Shown piece by piece: positions 48,270 to 57,589 of a stretch of 64,000 nucleotides of DNA. The notes below the pieces were generated by a model. That model saw only the letters and a list, made by a program, of their open reading frames with translations, had not been told where the DNA came from and did no database searches. The DNA is taken from positions 1 to 64,000 of the forward strand of contig CALSMH010000004.1 in the NCBI GenBank assembly GCA_943787405.1, in the 5' to 3' direction. Each line of letters starts with the position of its first letter. Position 1 is the stretch's first letter. This stretch comes from an uncultured Nitrosomonadaceae bacterium. Its GTDB lineage: Bacteria; Pseudomonadota; Gammaproteobacteria; Burkholderiales; Nitrosomonadaceae. Position numbers and translations under genes: made by a program.

Positions 48270-48948
48270 TTTTATTGGAAGCTTGCTGCATTTGTCTGAT
48301 CCAACCTTACCGATTGGGGGGTTTTCTCATTCTCATGGCCTAGAAACTTACGTTCAACTAAATATCGTACATGATGTAGGATCAGCTGAGTTATTCATTG
48401 TTGAAAATTTAAAATCAAATATCAAATATAATGACGCATCTTTTGTACAGTTAGCGTACAAAGCGGCCGCCACCAGCAATCTAAATGAAATAATTTCATT
48501 AGATCAAGAATGCACTGCACTTAAAAGTGCAAAAGAAATCAGGCAAGCAAGCCAGAAATTAGGATTAAGGCTAATTAAAATATTTAAGAGGTATAATGAG
48601 CACGAATTAGTATCAAAATACGAAATTGAAATTAAAAAAAATACAGCTTCCGGGCACTATTGCATAGCCTTTGGAATTTACGCTTTCCTGCTTGGAATAC
48701 CATTAGAAGAAACCTTATACGCCTATTATTACAACACAGCCATAGGTCTGGTTACCAACAGCGTTAAACTTGTTCCCTTAGGGCAATTAGATGGTCAAGA
48801 TATTATGTTCCGTCTACAACCCATAATGGAAAGACTTGCATCGGAAACTTTATTAATAGATCGGTCTTTAGTTGGCATGTTAGATACGGGATTAGACATA
48901 CGGTGTATGCAGCATGAAAACCTGTATTCTCGCTTATACATGTCTTAA
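48259..48948 (+). CDS. ureF: Urease accessory protein UreF
   Basis: The protein has 229 residues from the ATG at 48259 (MKNSFIGSLLHLSDPTLPIGGFSHS). The frame opens six codons earlier at a TTG inside ureE; the later start gives the usual UreF N terminus and still overlaps ureE by 11 bases. UreF joins UreD and UreG in the complex that guides nickel and carbon dioxide into apo-urease. Family segments are PIGGFSHSHGLETY and TNSVKLVPLGQLDGQ near residue 178. No ribosome-binding site is strong, which suggests coupling to ureE translation. Confidence 0.93.
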   Translation: MKNSFIGSLLHLSDPTLPIGGFSHSHGLETYVQLNIVHDVGSAELFIVENLKSNIKYNDASFVQLAYKAAATSNLNEIISLDQECTALKSAKEIRQASQKLGLRLIKIFKRYNEHELVSKYEIEIKKNTASGHYCIAFGIYAFLLGIPLEETLYAYYYNTAIGLVTNSVKLVPLGQLDGQDIMFRLQPIMERLASETLLIDRSLVGMLDTGLDIRCMQHENLYSRLYMS

Positions 48949-48979
48949 ATTTAATTATAGAATTTGAGGAGGACAGGAA

Positions 48980-49630
48980 ATGACAGAAGAAAATATTAGA
49001 ACTTATGTAAAGATTGGTATTGCAGGGCCTGTTGGCTCAGGTAAAACAGCTCTTATAGAGCGATTAACACGCAAACTTAAAGATGACTACAGTATTGGTG
49101 TTATCACTAATGATATATATACAAAAGAAGATGCAGAATTTCTAACAAAGAATAGTATTCTGCCGCAAGAAAGAATAATAGGCGTTGAAACGGGTGGCTG
49201 CCCTCATACGGCTATCCGAGAAGATGCAAGCATGAATCTTGAAGCAGTTGATGAAATAGCGAACCGTTTCACCGATGTTGAAATAGTGCTTATTGAGAGT
49301 GGCGGGGATAATCTTTCTGCTACATTTAGTCCTGATTTAGCAGATGTAACAATTTTTGTTATAGATGTATCAGGAGGGGAGAAAATTCCAAGAAAGGGTG
49401 GCCCTGGTATCACTCGATCGGACTTACTTATAATCAATAAGATTGATTTAGCACCATATGTTGGTGCCAACCTAGAAATCATGGAATCTGACGCTAGAAG
49501 AATGCGTAATGGAAGTCCCTTTGTGTTTACTAACTTAGTAACTAATGAGGGACTAGAAAGCGTAATCTGCTGGATTAAGAAGTATGTTCTGATGGAAGAT
49601 AAAGTAGCAGAACCGGATCTTTTAAAATAA
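48980..49630 (+). CDS. ureG: Urease accessory GTPase UreG
   Basis: This 216-residue SIMIBI-class GTPase powers nickel insertion into urease. The P-loop is GPVGSGKT (residues 16-23). The metal-binding Cys-Pro-His motif is in [18 protein letters not shown], and the segments [15 protein letters not shown] and [15 protein letters not shown] (the guanine-specificity NKID) are present. A very strong GAGGAGG ribosome-binding sequence precedes the ATG. It is the last urease gene seen here: ureD, normally needed for activation, is not in the window. Confidence 0.96.
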   Translation: MTEENIRTYVKIGIAGPVGSGKTALIERLTRKLKDDYSIGVITNDIYTKEDAEFLTKNSILPQERIIGVETGGCPHTAIREDASMNLEAVDEIANRFTDVEIVLIESGGDNLSATFSPDLADVTIFVIDVSGGEKIPRKGGPGITRSDLLIINKIDLAPYVGANLEIMESDARRMRNGSPFVFTNLVTNEGLESVICWIKKYVLMEDKVAEPDLLK

Positions 49631-50047
49631 AAATTTTATACCCCGGCATAAATCAGAGTTTCTATTAGGAGGGTTGGAGTTAACTGATTTTTAATATATT
49701 AAGCTTAGGTGTTATATATTTATATCTCTTTAGATTCCAATATATAACCTTTCCACGTTAATTGAATAGAGTTCAGTTCCTCTTTTTCACCTTCTTCTAT
49801 TGGACTCCTGAGCGCTTCCCTATCACCCTTTCCCAGCCTTCCCTCTCTATATTATAATAGCAACTATCTCCTGCGCCCTCTCTGTTCTTCTAATCGCCTT
49901 CCATAGATTAAAAACTAATACTCTATATTATCAACTATAGATTTAATAAATCAATAAAGCATTTTGATTAAAGATTCTCTTTATTTTAGACAAAAAAAAG
50001 CCGAAACCAATTTGGTTCCGGCTTCCCAAGAAAGGTAGAAATTCTTA
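49631..50047. other. Region between ureG and the porin, with C-rich tract
   Basis: No gene is seen in these 417 bases. From about 49777 to 49903 the plus strand is rich in C and T and poor in G, with roughly four C per G by eye count. Such C-rich, G-poor RNA is typical of Rho loading sites, so urease transcription may end here by Rho. An intrinsic terminator of the porin gene, on the minus strand, lies at 49991-50025. Confidence 0.5.
49991..50025 (-). terminator. Intrinsic terminator of the porin gene
   Basis: On the minus strand, a GC-containing stem (AAGCCGGAACCAA paired with TTGGTTTCGGCTT, one mismatch) is followed directly by a run of eight T. It lies 22 bases after the porin stop codon, the expected place for a strong factor-independent terminator. 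Confidence 0.9.
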
Positions 50048-51352
50048 TTATATTTGTAGTTGGAAAGCTACCGTGAACTTATCAACCTTGTCACCCATTG
50101 CTCCATTGGCGTAGTTTAGGCCCTTGGTGTAAAGATCACCATGTTGATAGAAGGCTGATATCCGAGCGTTATGCCCATCAATCACGTAGTTAACACCACC
50201 TTCAATTTCTTCACGTTTTGTACTGTTATTTGGTTGAACACTAGTGAACCGACCATAAGGCTGGAAGCGTCCAATCCCTACTTTATGCGGGATCAGATAT
50301 AAGGCATATGCTGTCCATGACTGGCCTCTGAAGACACACATACAGTTGCCATCAGTATTTGCTGCACCATTATATTCAGCCCAGAATCTTTTGTATTCTG
50401 CATTCACAGTGATCACACCCATATTGTTATCAAGTGGTTTTTCAAACAAAAGATCTGCTACAAGACCAGTAAAATCAGACTTATTGCCCTGTGAACCAGC
50501 ACCATCTTTTTGATGATTTACACCAACCGCAATCGCTAGAATATCACCTGCACCACCGTAGTAAGTACCACTTGTGTAGTAACCAGGATTCTTTTCAGGA
50601 TTTAAGAAGTTGTAGGTAAGACGACCAGTCCAACTTGCAGCATTTGATGTGTTAGGACCTGCAGTCTGTGTTGATCTTGTACCATTAAATACACCAGCTG
50701 AGTATTGTAACGTTCCTGTTCCCATACCCATTGGTTGCGGTACATCTAAATCACCAAAGAACACTACACCATCATCACGACCGTACATACCACCACCAGT
50801 ATTGTTGCCTGAGGAAGAGTTACCGAAGTTACCACTATAATCTTGTGGGAAGAAAGGTGTCTTGAAACCTTCAAATGTTGCATGGTAGTAAGGACCATTC
50901 AACTCACCACGCTCTGTATTAGCAAGAGTACGACCAGCCCAAAGGTTTACATAACGGTTGAATTCAAATTTAGCAATTACGTCTAGGATACCAACACTTG
51001 AATTATTACCAAATCCACCGTCTCCTGTACCGGCTCCGCCATTTCTTGTGCTTGAGCACCGGAAACATTCTGTATTGAATGTGAATTTAACATTCTTATG
51101 AATCTGCCCGTTTATGTATATACGAGCGTTGTCGATACCAAATCCACTACCGTAGTCTTGCGTATCAGCAGACTGGTTCTGTACAGCGCTATAACCGCCA
51201 CGAATCCCCATTCCGATACTGATCCATTTAGTATCATCAATAGTTATTTTCCCGCCAGCAACTGCGCTTGGCAGCGTGGTTGCCATGCCAGCAACTAGTG
51301 CTACAGCAACCCCCGCATGTAATATATTTTTCCTAATTTGTACAAACTTCAT
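50048..51352 (-). CDS. Outer-membrane beta-barrel porin
   Basis: This 434-residue protein has a signal peptide (cleavage probably after SAVA near residue 32). The mature part is rich in alternating polar/hydrophobic strands, glycine and aromatic residues, as in a beta-barrel porin. The pattern (NARIYINGQIHKNVKFTFNT, FLNPEKNPGYYTSG, NYVIDGHNARISAFYQ) resembles porins I associate with nitrifiers and the phosphate-selective porin superfamily. The last residue is Ile rather than the common Phe. Two cysteine pairs, Cys96/Cys99 and Cys337/Cys339, are unusual for a barrel. A GGGAGG ribosome-binding site, a long leader and a strong terminator suggest high expression as a single gene. Confidence 0.82.
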   Translation of the reverse strand: MKFVQIRKNILHAGVAVALVAGMATTLPSAVAGGKITIDDTKWISIGMGIRGGYSAVQNQSADTQDYGSGFGIDNARIYINGQIHKNVKFTFNTECFRCSSTRNGGAGTGDGGFGNNSSVGILDVIAKFEFNRYVNLWAGRTLANTERGELNGPYYHATFEGFKTPFFPQDYSGNFGNSSSGNNTGGGMYGRDDGVVFFGDLDVPQPMGMGTGTLQYSAGVFNGTRSTQTAGPNTSNAASWTGRLTYNFLNPEKNPGYYTSGTYYGGAGDILAIAVGVNHQKDGAGSQGNKSDFTGLVADLLFEKPLDNNMGVITVNAEYKRFWAEYNGAANTDGNCMCVFRGQSWTAYALYLIPHKVGIGRFQPYGRFTSVQPNNSTKREEIEGGVNYVIDGHNARISAFYQHGDLYTKGLNYANGAMGDKVDKFTVAFQLQI

Positions 51353-51736
51353 GGTGAAGCCTCCCTATGAGTAATAAAAACAATATGAACTCGCTACCCT
51401 TCTTTTGCTACACAACCCCCTCAATACTTCTAGGGTTAATAGAATCATGCCTAAGATATTCACATATAGCAAGGGATATCTAGATATTTTTCAACGATCC
51501 TTCTAAATAGTGTTGCTTTTCTACAACATTTTATTATAAGGATCCTTATATGGCTTATTAAAATCTTCTGAATCCCTTTGTTAATGGGGTTCCAGTAAAA
51601 CCCCTTTCTTTAATTTATCCCAACGAAAAAACTAGCTGCTTTTAACAAAATATTTCAATAATAACTAAATTTTTGACGGGCTCTCCATTAGCTGTACCCA
51701 TAAAGCCTTCATCAATTTAGAGTAAGGGTTGATTAT
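51353..51736. other. Porin leader and promoter region after glnS
   Basis: This 384-base non-coding region lies between the glnS stop and the porin start, both on the minus strand. It holds a perfect 16-base palindrome at 51535-51550 and a hairpin GGGGTT...AACCCC at about 51587-51606 without a clear T-run. No coding frame is seen. The porin promoter should lie here, but no convincing -35/-10 pair was identified. Confidence 0.5.
51535..51550. promoter_or_regulatory. Perfect palindrome upstream of the porin gene
   Basis: TATAAGGATCCTTATA is a perfect 16-base palindrome about 183 bases upstream of the porin start codon. It could be an operator for a dimeric regulator. No known consensus was matched. 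Confidence 0.35.
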
Positions 51737-53482
51737 TTATGCCTTGTACTTACCACGCGAATCTCTTAGCGTTACAGTACGGTTAAATACTGGCCTATCT
51801 ATCTTCATATCTAGCTGATCAGCTACAAAATAACCACTTCGTTCAAACTGAAAGCATTCTTCCGGCTGAGCCTCATTTAATGAAGGCTCTATGTATGCAG
51901 AAATTGTCTCCTTAGAATTTTCGGCTAGAAGTCTCTTATATTCTTGGCTACTTACGTCTGGACGGGAATCAGAAAACAAATTATCAAACAGCCTGATCTC
52001 ACTCTTTAGTGCATATTTAGATGAAAGCCAATGAATATTTCCTTTTACTTTTCTTACTTTGGATCCAATTGTACCGCTCTTAGTTTCAGGATCGTAGGTG
52101 CAATGGACTTCTTCAATCTCATTACTAGCATTTTTAATTATTTTCACGCATTTTATAATATAAGCATAGCGTAGACGCACTTCTACTCCAGGTGCTAGGC
52201 GAAAATAACCTTTTGATGGAACCTCCATAAAATCATCTCGTTCAATATAGAGAGTTTTAGTTAAAGCTAGGACACGACCCCCTTTCTCAGGCTTCTGTGG
52301 GTGGTTAGGAACTAGGCACTCTTCCTCATAATTATCTGGAAAATTAACTATAACTAGCCTCAATGGCTTCAGAACAGCAATCCGACGTTGCGCCCGTACA
52401 TTAAGATCCTCTCGTAAACAATTTTCAAGTATATCCATCCCAATCCACGAGTCTGCCTTACTAACACCAATACGTTCAGCAAATAAACGAATCGAGGCAG
52501 GCGTATAGCCGCGCCGGCGTAGTCCAGCCAGGGTGGGCATTCTGGGATCATCCCAACCTTCTACAAACCCACCTTCAACCAATTCCATTAAAATACGTTT
52601 ACTCATCACGGTATGTGTAAGATTAAGTCTGGCAAATTCGATCTGTTGTGGATGACAAGGCACCCTGCCTTTTAATTGCGTTAGTATCCAATCATAAAGA
52701 GGGCGGTGATCTTCAAATTCTAACGTGCAAACTGAATGAGTAATATTCTCTAGGGCATCAGAAATACAATGTGTGTAATCGTACATTGGATAAATACACC
52801 ATGTATCACCAGTCCGATGATGGTGAGCCCTACGGATGCGATAAATAACTGGATCACGCAAATTCATGTTCGGAGACGCCATATCAATTTTGGCACGTAA
52901 TACATGCGCCCCATCAGAAAACTCTCCCTGTTTCATTCGATGAAACAAATCTAGATTTACATCAACAGAACGTTCGCGGTGCGGACTGTTAGTTCCGGCT
53001 TTAGTCAAAGTACCACGTAAATTACGGATCTCCTCGCCTGTAAGACTATCTACATAGGCTTTCCCCTGACTAATAAGATACTCTGAACATTTGTAAAGTT
53101 TTTCAAAATAATCGGAAGAATAGTGCAGGTTTTCTCCCCAATCAAAGCCAAGCCATCTGACAGAATCAAGTATTGAGTCTACGTATTCTTTTTCTTCTTT
53201 TTCTGGATTCGTGTCATCAAAACGCAGATGACATATCCCCTGATATTCGAGAGCAAGGCCAAAATTAAGGCATATACTCTTGGCATGACCAATATGCAGA
53301 TAGCCATTTGGTTCTGGTGGAAAACGGGTCTCTACGCGCCCGCCCCATTTCTTAGTACGAATATCTTCATCAATAATATTGCGAATGAAGTTAGAAACAG
53401 GCTCAGCAGATAAAGCAGCCGTTGATATATCTTTATTAGTATTTTTCAAATCAGTCTCTCGAAATATGATGTGCCGCACCAA
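51737..53482 (-). CDS. glnS: Glutaminyl-tRNA synthetase
   Basis: This 581-residue class Ib synthetase charges tRNA-Gln. The HIGH motif is in PEPNGYLHIGHAKSICLNFG near residue 55 and the KMSKS-type motif in THTVMSKRILMELV near residue 290. The sequence RFDDTNPEKEEKEYVDSI and the C-terminal anticodon-binding beta-barrels are typical of GlnS rather than GltX. Its presence means the organism charges Gln directly. The start is uncertain: the frame opens with a GTG or ATG at 53482 or just after, and a TTG at 53449 has a GAGAGA sequence before it. It is divergent from birA. Confidence 0.94.
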   Translation of the reverse strand: MVRHIIFRETDLKNTNKDISTAALSAEPVSNFIRNIIDEDIRTKKWGGRVETRFPPEPNGYLHIGHAKSICLNFGLALEYQGICHLRFDDTNPEKEEKEYVDSILDSVRWLGFDWGENLHYSSDYFEKLYKCSEYLISQGKAYVDSLTGEEIRNLRGTLTKAGTNSPHRERSVDVNLDLFHRMKQGEFSDGAHVLRAKIDMASPNMNLRDPVIYRIRRAHHHRTGDTWCIYPMYDYTHCISDALENITHSVCTLEFEDHRPLYDWILTQLKGRVPCHPQQIEFARLNLTHTVMSKRILMELVEGGFVEGWDDPRMPTLAGLRRRGYTPASIRLFAERIGVSKADSWIGMDILENCLREDLNVRAQRRIAVLKPLRLVIVNFPDNYEEECLVPNHPQKPEKGGRVLALTKTLYIERDDFMEVPSKGYFRLAPGVEVRLRYAYIIKCVKIIKNASNEIEEVHCTYDPETKSGTIGSKVRKVKGNIHWLSSKYALKSEIRLFDNLFSDSRPDVSSQEYKRLLAENSKETISAYIEPSLNEAQPEECFQFERSGYFVADQLDMKIDRPVFNRTVTLRDSRGKYKA

Positions 53483-53612
53483 ACCTATCGGAATATATTA
53501 TAGTGTAGATAAAGTAATATGGTTTATCAGAGCCTTCTCTTTTACACAGAATATATTAAACATGGGCAGTCTGCCGCATAGATAATATGGCTTGCTCTAC
53601 ACTGTTACTACT

Positions 53613-54611
53613 ATGAAACCAATAACCTTCTCTATTTTACGCTTATTAAGTGACGGAGAATTTCACTCTGGAGTGACACTTGCCCGACACCTTGATGTGT
53701 CTCGTGCCAGCATATCTAACGCATTACGTGGACTAGAAGAAACTGGAGTTATAGTTCACAGAGTTTATGGACGTGGCTACCGTCTACCTGATCCGGTGCA
53801 ATGGCTGGATAAGGATAAGATCCTTAAATATCTTGTCGCTGAGAAAGAAAACATTCACCTTGAAATATTAGACACTACTGAATCAACCAATACGGCACTA
53901 CTCCAAAAGAACACAATTGAAAAATACTCGGATAAAAATAAAGCTGATGCTATCCGCATAGTTGCTACGGAACTCCAAACTAACGGACGAGGTCGACGAG
54001 GACAGGTTTGGCATTCAGGCCTTGGTGATAGTCTTACTTTTTCTCTGCAATGGACTTTCCAAAAAGGAGCAGGACTTCTATCCGGCTTAAGTTTAGCTAT
54101 TGGAATAGCCATAATCCGTTCATTAAAATCATTAGGGATAGAAAATGTAGCACTTAAATGGCCAAACGATGTGATGTCTCACTACCAGAAAATTGCAGGA
54201 ATTCTGATTGAATTACGAGGAGATTCACTGGGACCTACTTTAGCTGTAATCGGAGTTGGCATTAATCTAAAGCTATCAGATAGGATAAAGTCAAATATAG
54301 ACCAAAAAACAACAGATCTATTCTCTATCAGTGGAAAAATCTTAGATCGCAATAAATTAATGGCGGGATTACTAACTGAGCTTTTAATAGTGCTTAAAGA
54401 ATTTTCGCGGCATGGATTCAAACCATTTAAGAATGAGTGGACGAAATACCACGAACTTGAAAATAGACTAGTTACACTATATTTGCCCGATGGCTCGATA
54501 CAGGAAGGTATGGTACAAGGTGTCTCAGACAATGGAGCGTTAGCACTTAAAACTTTAGCAGGTGTTATTTATTTCAACGGGGGTAATATTAAATTACGTA
54601 AGGTGACATAG
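53613..54611 (+). CDS. birA: Biotin-protein ligase / biotin operon repressor
   Basis: This 332-residue protein from the ATG at 53613 (MKPITFSILRLLSDGEFHSG) carries an N-terminal winged helix with ARHLDVSRASISNALRGLEE and a biotin ligase domain. Ligase motifs are ATELQTNGRGRRGQVWHS (biotinyl-AMP loop) near residue 122 and LKWPNDVMSHYQKIAGILIE near residue 188. It attaches biotin to carboxylases and probably represses biotin genes. The frame opens earlier at 53592, but the later ATG fits the family. The coaX start follows the stop by one base, a common birA-coaX coupling. Confidence 0.93.
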   Translation: MKPITFSILRLLSDGEFHSGVTLARHLDVSRASISNALRGLEETGVIVHRVYGRGYRLPDPVQWLDKDKILKYLVAEKENIHLEILDTTESTNTALLQKNTIEKYSDKNKADAIRIVATELQTNGRGRRGQVWHSGLGDSLTFSLQWTFQKGAGLLSGLSLAIGIAIIRSLKSLGIENVALKWPNDVMSHYQKIAGILIELRGDSLGPTLAVIGVGINLKLSDRIKSNIDQKTTDLFSISGKILDRNKLMAGLLTELLIVLKEFSRHGFKPFKNEWTKYHELENRLVTLYLPDGSIQEGMVQGVSDNGALALKTLAGVIYFNGGNIKLRKVT

Positions 54612-54612
54612 C

Positions 54613-55359
54613 ATGACTTATTTATTGACAATAGATTCGGGTAATACTCATGTTAAATGGGGGTTACATGATGGCAGTAACTGGCTAGAACAAGGAACTT
54701 TTGCTCAAGATAAAAGCATATTGTTACAGCAAGCATGGAAAAACTTACCAACGCCACATGACATCATAATCTCTAATGTCTCTAGCATAGAGACAAAGAA
54801 GAAATTATCTAAATTTCTTTCCTGTTGGAAAGCAAAACCTAGATGGATAACCCCTCTCAAATATCAATGTGGTGTTCGAAATTACTACGCTGATCCATCA
54901 CTCTTAGGCAGTGACCGATGGGCTGCATTGATTGCAGCATGGAACTGGCAACAGAAAGGTTGTTTAATCGTAGATGCAGGTACTGCTATGACAGTAGATG
55001 CCCTATCTGATACCGGAGAGTTTCTTGGTGGCATCATTGTCCCTGGCTTTGAGTTAATGAAAAAAGCATTAACAACTAATATCATCACATTACAAAATCA
55101 GGAAGGAGAGTTCTCTGATTTTCCAAACAATACTGCAAATGCCATACATAGTGGTACAGTTCATGCTTTGGTCGGAACAGTGAATCGTATGTCTGAGTTA
55201 TTTTCTGTTACTTTGGGTCATATGCCTAAATGCATTATCAGCGGGGGCGCATCTCAACAGCTGATGTCTGAACTTAATATGGACGCCAGTGTGGTAGATA
55301 ATTTAGTATTAGAAGGCCTAGTATTAATTGCAGAAGAAAACTCAGAAATTATAGAATGA
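54613..55359 (+). CDS. coaX: Type III pantothenate kinase
   Basis: This 248-residue CoaX performs the first step of coenzyme A synthesis. The ASKHA ATP-binding signature is in LLTIDSGNTHVKWGLHDG (residues 4-21). The pantothenate-site segment LLGSDRWAALIAAWN with its catalytic aspartate is near residue 97, and GCLIVDAGTAMTVDAL near residue 118. It requires a monovalent cation and is not feedback-inhibited by CoA, unlike CoaA. It directly follows birA, as in many Betaproteobacteria. Length is normal. Confidence 0.95.
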   Translation: MTYLLTIDSGNTHVKWGLHDGSNWLEQGTFAQDKSILLQQAWKNLPTPHDIIISNVSSIETKKKLSKFLSCWKAKPRWITPLKYQCGVRNYYADPSLLGSDRWAALIAAWNWQQKGCLIVDAGTAMTVDALSDTGEFLGGIIVPGFELMKKALTTNIITLQNQEGEFSDFPNNTANAIHSGTVHALVGTVNRMSELFSVTLGHMPKCIISGGASQQLMSELNMDASVVDNLVLEGLVLIAEENSEIIE

Positions 55360-55465
55360 ATTTAAATACTATCCTATCTTGAGTCCCTAGTATCTAGCAT
55401 TAAAATTAGAACAATTAAATCATTAAAATTTATTCCTCACCATTTCAACACCACATTGGAATCTA

Positions 55466-56095
55466 ATGTCTGTTTTTGAAAATACAACTTTTTATACAAC
55501 CATCAATCGCCTGCATGACCTACCACCACCAAACGGGATTGAGATTGCCTTTGCTGGGCGTTCAAATGCCGGCAAATCCAGTGCCATCAATACACTTATA
55601 AGGCGTGATCGCCTAGCCTACGTCAGTAAAACACCGGGCCGTACCCAGCACATCAATTTTTTTAAACTTGGGGATAAGGGATTCTTAGTTGACCTTCCCG
55701 GCTATGGCTACGCTAAAGTCCCATTTCAAATACGTCAGCATTGGGATCAGCTACTAGGTACCTATTTAGAAACCAGGCAACCACTCCATGGAATGGTATT
55801 GATTATGGATATACGCCATCCGTTAACAAAACTTGACCGGCGCATGCTAGATTGGTTTACACCAACTGGGAAGCCTGTTCATATATTGCTTACAAAGGCA
55901 GACAAAGTTACCCGTCAGCAGGCCGGAAAAACCCTTCAAAATGTAATAAACATTTTGGATGAAATCTATCCACAATGTAGTGCCCAGCTATTCTCTAGTT
56001 CATCTAAAATAGGTATCAATGAAGCTTATGCGGTACTTGGTCACTGGCTTGGATTAGACCCTCTTCCACTTCAGAAAAAAATCAAGCAGCGCTAA
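55466..56095 (+). CDS. engB: Ribosome biogenesis GTPase EngB (YihA/YsxC)
   Basis: This 209-residue TRAFAC GTPase is needed for late assembly of the large ribosomal subunit. G-motifs are visible: G1 in [15 protein letters not shown] (about 30-44), G2 in [14 protein letters not shown]3 in [13 protein letters not shown] and G4 in [12 protein letters not shown]. The start [20 protein letters not shown] agrees with relatives. It follows coaX by about 106 bases. A GC-rich hairpin begins 15 bases after the stop. Confidence 0.96.
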   Translation: MSVFENTTFYTTINRLHDLPPPNGIEIAFAGRSNAGKSSAINTLIRRDRLAYVSKTPGRTQHINFFKLGDKGFLVDLPGYGYAKVPFQIRQHWDQLLGTYLETRQPLHGMVLIMDIRHPLTKLDRRMLDWFTPTGKPVHILLTKADKVTRQQAGKTLQNVINILDEIYPQCSAQLFSSSSKIGINEAYAVLGHWLGLDPLPLQKKIKQR

Positions 56096-57528
<1,433 letters not shown>

Positions 57529-57589
57529 AAGAGAAGGCTCAGCACTCCTCTCCTCCGAACCAACAATCAGGCCATTCCTTCACCAGAAA

